64,000 nt of DNA, from positions 62,001-126,000 of the forward strand of contig NZ_BAXA01000009.1 of the NCBI RefSeq assembly GCF_000698125.1. The letters run 5' to 3'. Every line of letters starts with the position of its first letter. The stretch's first letter is position 1. A program made the translations under genes and the position numbers. The notes below the pieces were generated by a model that saw nothing but the letters and a program-made list of their open reading frames with translations, searched no databases and had not been told where the DNA came from. Source of the stretch: Geomicrobium sp. JCM 19038. GTDB lineage: Bacteria; Bacillota; Bacilli; Bacillales; Marinococcaceae. This document shows positions 25,063 to 35,314 of the stretch, in pieces.

Positions 25063-27270
25063 ACCATCACCAGCAAAGATTAACCAAGAGAAAATCTATC
25101 AAGAGATGGGCGTTAAAGATCATGAGTACGAAAGAATTATCGAGTTAATTGGACGTGAGCCAAACTATACAGAGATTGGCATGTTCAGCGTACTCTGGTC
25201 AGAACATTGTAGCTACAAACATTCCAAACCATTACTTCGTCAATTTCCTGTCGACGGTCCTCACGTATTACAAGGCCCGGGAGAAGGCGCAGGTGTCGTT
25301 GACATTGGGGATGAGCAAGCAGTCGTCTTCAAAGTTGAAAGTCATAACCACCCGTCAGCAGTAGAGCCATATCAGGGGGCAGCTACTGGTGTAGGTGGAA
25401 TTTTGCGTGACGTGTTTTCAATGGGCGCGCGTCCCATTGCGCTACTTAACTCGCTCCGTTTCGGTCCACTAGACACACCTCGTGTACGTTATTTGTTTGA
25501 AGAAGTTGTCGCTGGGATTGCGGGTTACGGCAATTGTGTAGGCGTACCTACTGTCGGTGGTGAAGTTCAATTTGACCGCTCTTATGACGGGAACCCTCTC
25601 GTGAATGCGATGTGCGTTGGACTCATTGACCACAAGAATTTACAAAAAGGAGTAGCCGCAGGTGTTGGGAACACGGTCATGTACGTCGGTGCAAGCACGG
25701 GACGTGACGGTATTCACGGTGCTACCTTCGCGTCAGAAGAACTTAATGAAGAATCACAAGCGAAACGACCGTCTGTTCAAGTTGGAGATCCATTCACAGA
25801 AAAGCGTGTCTTAGAAGCTTGCTTGGAGCTCGTTCAATTAGACTCTCTTGTTGGAATTCAAGATATGGGTGCAGCAGGTCTGACGAGTTCATCAGCAGAG
25901 ATGGCGAGTAAAGCCGGATCTGGTATTAACATGAACTTAAATCACGTACCACAACGAGAGAAGAACATGACACCATACGAAATGATGTTGTCTGAATCCC
26001 AAGAGCGTATGCTCCTTGTCGTCAAGAAGGGACACGAGTCAGAAATCGAAGCAATTTGTGAAAAGTGGGACCTAGACTATGCTTCAATCGGTGAAGTAAC
26101 GGATGACCGTAACTTAACGCTTTATTTTGACGGTGAAGTTGTTGCGGATGTTCCAGTCACAGCACTCACTGACGATGCTCCAGTCTATGAAGTAACTTCA
26201 ACGGAACCACAGTCTTTTAAAGAGAATCAAGCGAAGCAGTGGCAACCAGATACGGTTACGGACTATAACGAGACGCTTCGTGAATTGTTAAGGCGGCCTA
26301 CAATTGCATCCAAAGAATGGGTATACGATCAATACGATCATATGGTCCAAACGAATACCGTTGTTGTTCCAGGTTCGGACGCTGCCGTTCTACGCATTCG
26401 TGGGACGAAAAAAGCACTTGCCATGACAATGGACGGCAACAGTCGTTACATTAAGCTAGACCCTGAAAATGGTGGGAAACTTGCTGTAGCGGAAGCGGCA
26501 AGAAACATCGTCTGTTCAGGTGCAAAGCCACTCGCACTGACTGATTGCTTAAATTACGGTAGTCCAGAGCAACCGAACATTTACTGGCAAATGAAAGAAT
26601 CGACAAAAGGCATGAGTGAGGCTTGTCGCACCCTTTCTACCCCAGTCATTAGTGGAAACGTTCGTTGTACAACGAAACATCTGGGGAAGCCATTTACCCA
26701 ACGCCAATTATCGGAATGGTCGGTCTAGTTGAAGACACAGACCACATTACGACGCAACAAGCCAAAGCTGCGGGTGACGTGGTGTATGTTCTTGGTGAAG
26801 GTTCTGAACACTTTGGTGGAAGTGAACTTCAGCTTTTGCAAGACGACGACTTGTCTGGCATTGTACCGAAGATTGATCTAGCGCTTGAAGGCAAGCGTCA
26901 AGAACAAGTGTTAATTGCGATTCAAGCAGGCGTCGTTCAATCTGCTCACGATTTAGCAGAAGGTGGATTGGCTGTTGCACTTGCAGAGAAAGTAATGGGA
27001 ACAGAACTCGGTTTGAAAGTGACACTGTCAAAAGACGCAAAAACGCTGTTCTCAGAAGCACCTTCTCGCTATGTGTTTACAGTAAAAGCAACAGACGCTA
27101 AGCAATTTGAAGCGTTGATCCCAGAAGCTGTCGCTGTTGGTACGGTTACAGCTGACCAACACGTCACGATTGAAGATGAAAACGGGCAGCCATTTGTAAA
27201 CGAGTCGACAGAAGAACTAACTCGCATTTGGAAGGGAGCCATCCCATGTTTGCTGAAATCAAAGGCTTAA
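25046..27270 (+). CDS. purL: Phosphoribosylformylglycinamidine synthase subunit PurL (one probable frameshift)
   Basis: About 741 residues after repair, the normal size of the small-type PurL. ATG 25046 (GGAGGG upstream) starts [21 protein letters not shown]; the open frame upstream is purQ in another reading. Motifs: [62 protein letters not shown]. The frame breaks near 26661: restoring one T gives [27 protein letters not shown], the conserved sequence. It uses ATP and ammonia to convert FGAR to FGAM. Confidence 0.95.
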
Positions 27271-28664
27271 ATGAAGAGTGTGGATTGTTCGCGATTTGGG
27301 GACACAATGAAGCCGCTCAACTGGCTTACTATGGTCTTCACAGTCTGCAACATCGTGGTCAAGAAGGCGCGGGCATCGTGACGAGTGATAAAGAACAACT
27401 GTATGCACATAAAGGAGTCGGATTACTCACAGAGGCGTTTGGACCTGGAGACATTGAAGGGTTAAAAGGCAACCATGCGATCGGTCACGTTCGGTATGCA
27501 ACAGCAGGTGGAGGCGGAATTGAAAACGTTCAGCCGCTCCACTTTCGTTCCGAAGACGGTGGCATGGCCATCGCTCATAATGGTAACCTCGTAAACTATC
27601 AAATACTAAAAGGTGACCTTGAGCGTAAAGGCAGTATCTTTCAGACAACAACGGATACTGAAGTGTTGGCGCACCTTCTTAAACGCCAGAGCTCTACGAA
27701 ACTTCGTAAGCAGTTGCACGCAGCACTACCGCAACTTATTGGTGCCTATGCATTTGCGGTAATGACTGAAACAGAGCTTATTGTTGCTCAAGATCCACAC
27801 GGCTTGCGCCCGCTTTCACTCGGTCGCCTCGGGGACGCGTACGTCGTTGCTTCTGAAACGTGTGCGTTTGATATTATCGGTGCGACATATGAACGAGAAG
27901 TCGCTCCGGGTGAAATGATTATTTTCGATGAAAGTGGCATGCACTCATCACGTTTCACTGAAGCGGAAGACCGAGCGCTATGTAGCATGGAGTACGTATA
28001 CTTTGCTCGTCCGGATTCGAACTTAGACGAAATCAACGTCCACACAGCAAGAAAGCAACTCGGAAAGCAATTGGCAGTAGAAGCGCCAATTGAAGCAGAC
28101 GTTGTTACAGGTGTTCCTGATTCTTCGATTTCAGCGGCAATTGGTTACGCTGAAAAAACTGGGATTCCGTATGAGCTCGGCTTAATTAAAAACCGTTATG
28201 TTGGTCGTACGTTTATTCAACCGTCTCAAGAGCTTCGAGAGCAAGGTGTGAAAATGAAGTTATCTGCCGTGCGCGGTGTCGTTGAAGGAAAACGGGTCGT
28301 GATGGTCGATGATTCAATCGTTCGCGGTACGACGAGTAAACGAATTGTTCGCCTTTTAAAAGAGGCAGGAGCTAAGGAAGTACATGTACGTATTAGCGCT
28401 CCACCAATTATTCGTCCTTGTTTTTACGGTATTGATACGTCTAGTCGTGGTGAACTTGTTGCGGCGAACTTAAGCATTGAAGAAATGCGTGAAATGATGG
28501 GAGCAGACTCATTAAGCTTCTTATCCGTAGAAGGATTAAAGTCTGGCATAGGCCGAGACGAGTCACAACCAAACTGTGGTCAATGTTTAGCTTGTTTTAC
28601 CGATCAATATCCAACTGCAATTTTCAACACGAAAAAAGAACTTGTCACCGTAGGCATGGATTAG
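27246..28664 (+). CDS. purF: Glutamine phosphoribosylpyrophosphate amidotransferase PurF
   Basis: 472 residues from ATG 27246. This is the first committed step of purine synthesis (PRPP to phosphoribosylamine). An 11-residue propeptide [11 protein letters not shown] precedes the N-terminal nucleophile C12, as in B. subtilis PurF. The PRPP loop is [18 protein letters not shown] (about 345-362), and cysteines for the oxygen-sensitive 4Fe-4S cluster include those in NCGQCLACF near the C-terminus. The start overlaps purL by 25 bases. Confidence 0.96.
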   Translation: MFAEIKGLNEECGLFAIWGHNEAAQLAYYGLHSLQHRGQEGAGIVTSDKEQLYAHKGVGLLTEAFGPGDIEGLKGNHAIGHVRYATAGGGGIENVQPLHFRSEDGGMAIAHNGNLVNYQILKGDLERKGSIFQTTTDTEVLAHLLKRQSSTKLRKQLHAALPQLIGAYAFAVMTETELIVAQDPHGLRPLSLGRLGDAYVVASETCAFDIIGATYEREVAPGEMIIFDESGMHSSRFTEAEDRALCSMEYVYFARPDSNLDEINVHTARKQLGKQLAVEAPIEADVVTGVPDSSISAAIGYAEKTGIPYELGLIKNRYVGRTFIQPSQELREQGVKMKLSAVRGVVEGKRVVMVDDSIVRGTTSKRIVRLLKEAGAKEVHVRISAPPIIRPCFYGIDTSSRGELVAANLSIEEMREMMGADSLSFLSVEGLKSGIGRDESQPNCGQCLACFTDQYPTAIFNTKKELVTVGMD

Positions 28665-28675
28665 GGGGAATTGCG

Positions 28676-29701
28676 TTGAGCGAAGCATACAAGCAAGCCG
28701 GTGTCGATGTAGAGGCCGGTTATGAATCTGTGAAACGGATGAAAAAGCATATTACACGTACAGAGCGACAAGGAATTATGGGAACGTTTGGCGGTTTTGG
28801 TGGCATGTTCGACCTCTCACAATTAGAGATGAACGAACCTGTTCTCGTTTCAGGTACAGATGGTGTCGGAACGAAACTTATGCTTGCGTTCCAAGCAGAT
28901 CGTCACGATACAATTGGAATTGATGCGGTTGCCATGTGTGTAAACGATATTTTAGCTCAAGGTGCGGAACCGTTGTATTTCCTAGATTACATTGCAACTG
29001 GCAAAGCAGATCCTGACCGCATTGAACAAATTGTAAAAGGAATTAGTGACGGCTGTGTAGAAGCAGGAAGTGCACTTATCGGTGGGGAAACCGCAGAAAT
29101 GCCAGGGATGTATGCAGAAGATGAATATGATCTTGCTGGGTTTGCTGTAGGTGCTGTTGAAAAGGCGAGAATCGTTACGAATGAGAATGTTCAAGAAGGA
29201 GATCTTCTAATTGCCATCCCGTCTTCGGGCGTTCATAGTAACGGCTTTTCTCTCGTACGAAAACTCGTGAATGACGGTGAACTTAATTACGATTCGGTCT
29301 ACGAACCATTTAAGCGTTCGCTCATTGAAGAACTACTCACACCTACTCGTATTTATGTCAAAGATGTTTTGCCACTCTTAAAGGAAACCGATGCTGTAAA
29401 AGGAATGGCTCACATCACTGGTGGAGGTTTGTATGAGAACATTCCACGTATGTTGCCGGATGGCCTTGGTGCAACGGTAGATCCATCAACGTGGCATCGA
29501 CTTCCAATCTTTGCGTTCTTGCAACAACTTGGACAGTTGTCAGATCGTGATATGTATGGAACGTTTAATATGGGCATCGGTTTTGTGCTTGCAGTGCGAC
29601 CTGTAGATGAAGCAACAGTGATTGAGCGCATCGACGGATCCGTGACAATTGGAAAAGTAACAACCAACAACGGTCTTACGGTTAAGGGAGTGACGTCGTG
29701 A
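28676..29701 (+). CDS. purM: Phosphoribosylformylglycinamidine cyclo-ligase PurM
   Basis: 341 residues from TTG 28676, which has TAGGGGGAA upstream and gives [24 protein letters not shown], the family N-terminus. It closes the imidazole ring (FGAM to AIR). [43 protein letters not shown] and [13 protein letters not shown] are diagnostic of the PurM/ThiL superfamily. It overlaps purN by 4 bases (GTGA). Confidence 0.95.
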   Translation: MSEAYKQAGVDVEAGYESVKRMKKHITRTERQGIMGTFGGFGGMFDLSQLEMNEPVLVSGTDGVGTKLMLAFQADRHDTIGIDAVAMCVNDILAQGAEPLYFLDYIATGKADPDRIEQIVKGISDGCVEAGSALIGGETAEMPGMYAEDEYDLAGFAVGAVEKARIVTNENVQEGDLLIAIPSSGVHSNGFSLVRKLVNDGELNYDSVYEPFKRSLIEELLTPTRIYVKDVLPLLKETDAVKGMAHITGGGLYENIPRMLPDGLGATVDPSTWHRLPIFAFLQQLGQLSDRDMYGTFNMGIGFVLAVRPVDEATVIERIDGSVTIGKVTTNNGLTVKGVTS

Positions 29702-30276
29702 GGTTCGCCATATTTGCATCGGGTTCTGGAAGCAATGCAGCACGCATTCTTCAAGCGGTACAAAGCGGTGACTTAGAAGGTGTACCACAATTTGTTTTTA
29801 GTGATCGTAAAGGTGCCGGTGTTCTTTTTAAAGCAGAGCAATACAACGTTACGGCGTATCAATTTTCTCCAAAAGAGTATGAATCCAAGGAAGAGTATGA
29901 AGAAGCTTTACTTAAGCTTCTAAAAGAACATCGTGTGGAATGGGTTGTACTTGCAGGGTATATGAGGTTGATTGGCGATGTGCTACTTCGTCATTATGAA
30001 GGAAGAATGGTCAATATTCATCCATCATTGCTACCAAGTTATCCTGGACTTGATGCAATCGGTCAAGCGATTGATGACGGAGCAACGAAAAGTGGAGTAA
30101 CCATTCATTATGTTGATCGTGGAATGGACACAGGACCAATTATTGCTCAACAATCACTTTCCATTGAACGAGGAGAAACGAAGGAACAACTCACAACGCG
30201 CATTCAGCAACTTGAACATCAACTGTATCCAAAAACGCTACAAAGGGTTTTTAAGGAAGGAGAAGCATACCAATGA
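29698..30276 (+). CDS. purN: Phosphoribosylglycinamide formyltransferase PurN
   Basis: 192 residues from GTG 29698. It transfers a formyl group from 10-formyltetrahydrofolate to [14 protein letters not shown] (phosphate loop), [10 protein letters not shown], the catalytic triad region [16 protein letters not shown] and the late [13 protein letters not shown] are present. It overlaps purH by 4 bases. Confidence 0.96.
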   Translation: MRFAIFASGSGSNAARILQAVQSGDLEGVPQFVFSDRKGAGVLFKAEQYNVTAYQFSPKEYESKEEYEEALLKLLKEHRVEWVVLAGYMRLIGDVLLRHYEGRMVNIHPSLLPSYPGLDAIGQAIDDGATKSGVTIHYVDRGMDTGPIIAQQSLSIERGETKEQLTTRIQQLEHQLYPKTLQRVFKEGEAYQ

Positions 30277-31807
30277 AACGCGCAATCATTTCAGTAAGTG
30301 ATAAAACAGGAGTCGCTTCATTTGCTAAGCAACTGATTGAACTCGGGTTTGAGATTATCTCAACAGGAGGTACAAAGAAGGCGTTGCAAGATGCTGGAAT
30401 CGACGTAATTGGCATTTCAAACGTCACAGATTTCCCTGAAATTCTTGAAGGTCGTGTGAAGACATTGCACCCAGCCATTCACGGTGGACTTCTTGCAAAA
30501 CAAAGTGATCAGAACCATATGAAAGCTCTTGAAGAACAAGGAATCTCTCCAATTCACCTCGTTGTCGTTAATTTGTATCCATTTAAAGAAACAATAAAAA
30601 AGAATGGTACAACATTTGAAGATGCAATTGAAAACATTGATATTGGTGGTCCTGCGATGTTACGCGCATCAGCCAAAAACCATGAAAGTGTTACGGTTGT
30701 AACAGACCCAACTGATTACGACGTTGTTCTTGAAGAGCTTTCAAAAGGAGAAGTGAGCGGCACGACGAGACGTCGTCTCGCAGCGAAAGTGTTCCGTCAT
30801 ACCGCAAGCTATGATGCGTTGATTGCTGAATACTTAACGAAAGAAAGTAATGAGAAATACCCGGAAAGCTTAACGCTTACATATGAACGTAAACAAACGC
30901 TTCGCTACGGGGAAAACCCTCATCAAGAAGCAGCGTTCTATGAGACGGCACTTCCAGCTAGTCCATCTCTTGCAAATGCCGAACAACTTCATGGGAAAGA
31001 ACTTTCGTATAACAATATTAATGACGCAGATGCAGCGCTTGCACTCGTATCCGAGTTCAAAGATACAGTTGCAGCAGTTGCTGTCAAGCATACAAACCCT
31101 TGTGGTGTAGGGATCGCTGACACGCTTGAAGGCGCATTTAATGAAGCGTATGAAGCAGATCCTGTATCGATTTTCGGAGGAATTGTCGCTGTAAATGAAA
31201 CGATCGATAAAGCGACCGCTACAAAGTTGGCAGACATATTCTTAGAAGTGATTATTGCTCCAGACTATAGCGAAGATGCTCTCGCAATTTTAAAGAAGAA
31301 AAAGAACATCCGTCTCTTAAAAGTGAACAATACGACGAAGAAAAACGACGTTCAAACGATCACATCAGTTCAAGGCGGCTTACTCGTTCAAGACGAAGAC
31401 CGTTCTGGCTTAAATGAGGCAACGGTAGAAGTTGTAACAGAACGTAAGCCAACTGAAGATGAGTGGAAAAGCTTGAAACTCTCTTGGAGCGTTGTAAAAC
31501 ATGTGAAATCAAACGCCATTGTACTCGTGAACGGAAACCGTACTGTTGGCGTTGGCGCAGGACAAATGAACCGTGTTGGCGCTTGTGATATCGCTGTTAA
31601 GCAAGCAGGAGAATTAGCAAAAGGCAGTGCACTCGCATCAGACGCATTTTTCCCGATGAAAGATACGGTTGAAAAAGCAGCTGAAGCAGGTATAAAAGTT
31701 ATCATTCAACCTGGCGGTTCCATCCGTGATGAAGAGTCGATTCAAGCTGCTAATGAAGCAGGTATTGCAATGGTTTTCACTGGTATGCGCCACTTTAGAC
31801 ACGCTAG
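30273..31807 (+). CDS. purH: Bifunctional AICAR transformylase/IMP cyclohydrolase PurH (probable frameshift at the last codon)
   Basis: About 511 residues. The N-terminal IMP cyclohydrolase domain (1-200) shows RAIISVSDKTGV, STGGTKKAL and GRVKTLHPAIHGGLLA; the C-terminal AICAR transformylase domain has KTLRYGENPHQ-type KQTLRYGENPHQEAAFY and VKHTNPCGVG. The raw frame runs on to 31841 with an unnatural tail after MVFTGMRHFRH. PurH proteins normally end right there, and one base restored near 31803 gives a stop at 31805-31807, next to the purD ribosome site. I take that as the true end; the extended version is the alternative. Confidence 0.92.
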
Positions 31808-31818
31808 GAGGAATGATG

Positions 31819-33057
31819 ATGAACGTTTTAGTTGTAGGTAACGGTGGTCGCGAGCATGTCCTTGCTTGGAAACTTGCACAAAGTAAGCGCGTAGAAACGG
31901 TCTACGTTGCACCAGGAAATCCTGGTATGGAAGACGTTGCAACGTGTTTAGACGTGGATATTGCAAATCACGATGAGCTAATCCAAAACGCAAAAGAACT
32001 CAACGTAGAACTTACCGTAATCGGGCCGGAAGCACCGCTTGCTGCAGGGGTTGTTGATGCGTTCACGGAAGCTGGATTAGCCGTGTTCGGACCAAGTAAA
32101 AAAGCAGCACTAATCGAGGGTAGCAAAGCGTTTGCCAAAGATTTGATGAAACAGTACAACATCCCAACTGCGAACTATGAAGTGTTTACTGACTTTGAAG
32201 AAGCACTTCACTATACAAAAACACAAGGCGCACCAATCGTCGTAAAGGCAGACGGTCTTGCTGCGGGTAAAGGTGTAACGGTTGCCGTGACTCTAGACGA
32301 AGCGGAGTTAGCTCTTCGCGACATTTTACTTGATGATGCATTTGGCACTGGCGCTAAAGTCGTGTTAGAAGAGTATCTTGAAGGTGAGGAACTGTCGATC
32401 TTAGCACTTGTTAATGGTGACACTGTCGTTCCACTTGCAGAGTCTCAAGACCATAAGCGAGCGTTTGATGCTGATCAAGGCCCTAACACAGGTGGGATGG
32501 GAGCTTATTCTCCGGTACCACACATTGATCGTAGTGACATTTCTAAAGCGATTGAGACGATCGTAAAGCCAACCGCACAAGCGATGATTAAAGAAGGGAC
32601 ACCATTTACTGGCGTTTTATATGCAGGACTAATGATGACCGCAGAAGGTCCGAAAACAATCGAGTTCAACGCTCGATTTGGAGATCCAGAAGCACAAGTT
32701 GTTCTGTCACGCATGGAAAGCGACCTTGTTGATGTCATTCAAGCGGTATTAAACGACGAAGAACCAGCGGTCCATTGGTTAGAAGAAGCCGTTGTTGGTG
32801 TTGTACTTGCAGCAGACGGTTATCCGAGTAGCTATATGAAAGGACTACCTGTGCCAAAGCGAACGAGCGGAGAGGTGTTCTACGCAGGAGTTGAAAGAGG
32901 TTCCAAGGGGCTTACGAGTAGTGGAGGTCGTGTGTATATTGCCATGGGCAAAGGTTCATCATTGAAAGAAGCACAAGCAAACGCCTACGAAAATGTAGAT
33001 TCGTTAGATACATCAGGCTATCATTACCGAACCGATATTGCATACCGAGCGCTATAA
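31819..33057 (+). CDS. purD: Phosphoribosylamine-glycine ligase PurD
   Basis: 412 residues from ATG 31819; ATGs at 31813 and 31816 are in frame, but AGGAGG at 31806-31811 fits the last best. It is an ATP-grasp ligase joining phosphoribosylamine and glycine. VVGNGGREHVLAWKL at the start, then VVKADGLAAGKGVTVA, and FNARFGDPEAQVVL as metal-binding loop. Last gene of the operon, followed by a strong terminator. Confidence 0.96.
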   Translation: MNVLVVGNGGREHVLAWKLAQSKRVETVYVAPGNPGMEDVATCLDVDIANHDELIQNAKELNVELTVIGPEAPLAAGVVDAFTEAGLAVFGPSKKAALIEGSKAFAKDLMKQYNIPTANYEVFTDFEEALHYTKTQGAPIVVKADGLAAGKGVTVAVTLDEAELALRDILLDDAFGTGAKVVLEEYLEGEELSILALVNGDTVVPLAESQDHKRAFDADQGPNTGGMGAYSPVPHIDRSDISKAIETIVKPTAQAMIKEGTPFTGVLYAGLMMTAEGPKTIEFNARFGDPEAQVVLSRMESDLVDVIQAVLNDEEPAVHWLEEAVVGVVLAADGYPSSYMKGLPVPKRTSGEVFYAGVERGSKGLTSSGGRVYIAMGKGSSLKEAQANAYENVDSLDTSGYHYRTDIAYRAL

Positions 33058-33064
33058 TGATCGT

Positions 33065-33106
33065 GAAGAAACCACCCTTTTGAGGGTGGTTTCTTCGTAG
33101 GTTTTC
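33065..33106 (+). terminator. Terminator of the pur operon
   Basis: GAAGAAACCACCC, loop TTTTGA, GGGTGGTTTCTTC, followed at some distance by TTTTCTTT. Confidence 0.85.
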
Positions 33107-33442
33107 TTTAGAAATATTAGAGTGAAGTACTTACCAATAACTAAGCGGCTGTTGTGGCTACGCGACAAGGTAGGTGTCTCTAGCACCAGAGCGGTCGCTT
33201 CTAGCACCAAGGTGGGTATCTCTAGCACCGCTGTAAACACGTTCTAACACAAAAATGCTAAGTTATGGTCCATAGACTTCTAAAAGCAAGAAATCATGAA
33301 AATCATTTATCGCTCATAATAAATTCTACCTTGTCACCACGGTAGTTCAACTGTTTACATCGTAAATCGAAGCTCGTTCGATAGGTTTAAATTTATAATT
33401 AGCGGGAACACCCTTTGTACAATCAAAGGGAGTGAAGCAATC
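33107..33442. other. Intergenic stretch with short tandem repeats
   Basis: It contains GCGGCTGTTGTGGCTACGCG (33145-33164), a fragment similar to the dispersed repeat, then the 21-base tandem units (33167-33250). The rest up to the next gene is AT-rich with no clear promoter. The aldehyde dehydrogenase ribosome site AAAGGGAGTG lies at 33425-33434. Confidence 0.6.
33167..33250. repeat. Four tandem 21-base units
   Basis: Units are 33167-33187, 33188-33208, 33209-33229 and a decayed one at 33230-33250. The first three all end TCTAGCACC and begin A(A/G)(G/A)G(T/C)(A/G)GGT-like. On the minus strand the period reads as a degenerate heptapeptide (VLEIPTL, VLEATAL, VLETPTL), but that frame lacks a ribosome site and runs into the pur terminator. 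Confidence 0.8.
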
Positions 33443-34867
33443 ATGTTTAAACACGAAAACAAGTTGTTTATTAACGGTGAATGGATTGACTCAACAAATG
33501 ATGAAACAATTAACGTAATTAACCCTGCGACTGAAGAAGTAATCGGTACAATTTCAGCGAGTACTAGCGAAGATTTAGATAAAGCTGTGCAAGCAGCGCG
33601 CGATGCTTTACCCGCATTTTCTAGAACGATTAAAAAAGAACGTATTGATTTATTAAATCGAATCGCAGATGAATATGAGAAGCGCAAAGATGAGTTTATT
33701 GATGTGATGACACTAGAACTTGGTGCGCCACGGACAATCTCTGAAAACGTTCATTATGAAATGGGACTCGCTCATTTTCGAACGGTCGCAAAAGCATTAG
33801 AAGACTATTCGTTTGAAGAAGAGCGTGGAGGTCATACGGTCGTTAAGGAATCAGTCGGTGTTAGCGGATTGATTACACCTTGGAATTTCCCGACGAACCA
33901 GACGTCAACGAAGATTGCTGGGGCAATTGCAGCGGGAAGTACGATTGTTTTAAAGCCATCAGAAGAAACTCCGTATGCAGCGATTATGCTTGCAGAAATT
34001 ATTGAAAAGGCAGGAGCACCAAAAGGTGTCTTTAACCTCGTAAATGGAACAGGTGATACGATCGGTGATGGCATTAGTTCTCACCCTGACATCGATTTCG
34101 TGTCGTTTACCGGTTCTGGATCAGTAGGAACGAAAGTAATGGAAAATGCATCACAAACGATTAAGAATGTCGCACTTGAACTCGGCGGAAAATCTCCACT
34201 CTTCGTTTTGAAAGATGCCGACCTTCAAAAAGCAGCAAAGTCCGCCGCTCAACACATGATGCTCAATAGTGGACAAGTTTGTTCGGCTGGAACGCGAGTT
34301 CTCGTTCCAAAAGAAATGCAATCAGACTTTGAAACGGCGTTAGTCAAAGCGTTAGATAAGTTTAAGATGGGTGATCCACAAGATACAGCCAACTTTACTG
34401 GACCTCTTATTTCTAAGAAACAATATGATACGGTTCAGTCTTATATCAAGAAAGGTCAAGAAGAAGGTGCTCGCCTCGTAGAAGGTGGGGAAGGAAAGCC
34501 TGAAGGCCTTGAAAAAGGCTATTATGTGAAACCGACGATCTTCTCAGATGTATCAAATGATATGGTTATTGCCCGTGAAGAAATCTTTGGCCCTGTAACG
34601 GCGATTATTACGTATGAAGACATTGAAGAGGGTCTTCAAATTGCTAACGATACTCCGTATGGCTTAGCAGGTTATGTAATTGGAGAAGACGAGAAGTCAT
34701 TGAAATATGTTGCAAGCAACATCCGTGCCGGACAAATTACAGTAAATGATGCCATAACGGATCATCTAGCGCCATTTGGCGGTTTCAAGCAATCTGGAAT
34801 TGGTCGTGAGTGGGGAGACTTTGGTATTGAAGAGTATCTAGAAGAAAAAGCAATTATGGGAGTGTAA
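33443..34867 (+). CDS. Aldehyde dehydrogenase (DhaS-like)
   Basis: 474 residues, a complete NAD(P)-dependent aldehyde dehydrogenase. The cofactor motif FTGSGSVG (about 214-221), catalytic glutamate in ALELGGKSP (about 247) and nucleophile in NSGQVCSAGTR (about 281) are all present, as is EEIFGPV. The opening FINGEWIDS is typical of the DhaS/YwdH-type branch. It does not belong to the betaine aldehyde pair further on. Substrate is unknown. It is transcribed alone and ends at its own terminator. Confidence 0.92.
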   Translation: MFKHENKLFINGEWIDSTNDETINVINPATEEVIGTISASTSEDLDKAVQAARDALPAFSRTIKKERIDLLNRIADEYEKRKDEFIDVMTLELGAPRTISENVHYEMGLAHFRTVAKALEDYSFEEERGGHTVVKESVGVSGLITPWNFPTNQTSTKIAGAIAAGSTIVLKPSEETPYAAIMLAEIIEKAGAPKGVFNLVNGTGDTIGDGISSHPDIDFVSFTGSGSVGTKVMENASQTIKNVALELGGKSPLFVLKDADLQKAAKSAAQHMMLNSGQVCSAGTRVLVPKEMQSDFETALVKALDKFKMGDPQDTANFTGPLISKKQYDTVQSYIKKGQEEGARLVEGGEGKPEGLEKGYYVKPTIFSDVSNDMVIAREEIFGPVTAIITYEDIEEGLQIANDTPYGLAGYVIGEDEKSLKYVASNIRAGQITVNDAITDHLAPFGGFKQSGIGREWGDFGIEEYLEEKAIMGV

Positions 34868-34870
34868 ATG

Positions 34871-34902
34871 AACAACCGAAGGTCATCCCTTCGGTTGTTT
34901 CT
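34871..34902 (+). terminator. Rho-independent terminator
   Basis: AACAACCGAAGG, loop TCATC, CCTTCGGTTGTTT. It lies 4 bases after the aldehyde dehydrogenase stop and shortly before the next ribosome site. Confidence 0.85.
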
Positions 34903-34917
34903 AAGCGAGGTGAAAAA

Positions 34918-35280
34918 GTGGAGCGACACGTCGTTTTCTATGATGCTACGTGTACACTATGCCAAGGGCTAAAACGAATGATGAAGAAGTTGGATTGCAA
35001 TCAAAACGTCGATTGGTACCCTGTTCAAGAAGTTAGTAATAAGACGAAAAGGCTGGCAGCGCAATTTAAGGATATGGAAAAAGAAATTTACTTGTTAAGT
35101 AATGCGAAGACTGTGTATATCGGGTATAATGCCATTCGAAAGCTTTTGATTACAATACCGGTTACAAGGCCAATTGGAATCGTTTTATATGTACCTGGTA
35201 CGCGTCTCATAGGGCAACCGGTTTACCGATTTGTTTCAAACAGGCGCCATCGTTGGTTCAAAACACTGCCTTACAAATAA
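34918..35280 (+). CDS. DCC-family thiol-disulfide oxidoreductase-like protein (DUF393)
   Basis: 120 residues from GTG 34918 with CGAGGTGAAAA upstream. The N-terminal YDATCTLCQGL carries the conserved C-x2-C of DCC-family proteins, a thioredoxin-like group of unknown partners. One hydrophobic segment (LLITIPVTRPIGIVLYVPG) lies near residues 75-93. In other genomes the family is often annotated as a putative thiol oxidoreductase. Role unknown. The terminator 35287-35312 is oriented for the opposite strand. Confidence 0.82.
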   Translation: MERHVVFYDATCTLCQGLKRMMKKLDCNQNVDWYPVQEVSNKTKRLAAQFKDMEKEIYLLSNAKTVYIGYNAIRKLLITIPVTRPIGIVLYVPGTRLIGQPVYRFVSNRRHRWFKTLPYK

Positions 35281-35286
35281 GCATAA

Positions 35287-35312
35287 TAAAAAGTGCCCCG
35301 AAAGGGACACCT
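35287..35312 (-). terminator. Terminator of the minus-strand betaine-binding gene
   Basis: Read on the minus strand: GTGTCCC, TTTC, GGGGCAC, then TTTTTATTAT. Confidence 0.75.
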
Positions 35313-35314
35313 AA

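Noticed and set aside
33052-33240. Minus-strand frame with heptapeptide pattern (VLEIPTL-type)
   Set aside because: It follows from the 21-base DNA repeat, has no ribosome site and runs through the pur terminator.
33167-33250. Short regular repeats as a CRISPR array
   Set aside because: The period is 21 bases with no separate spacers, there are only three or four units, and no cas gene is present.
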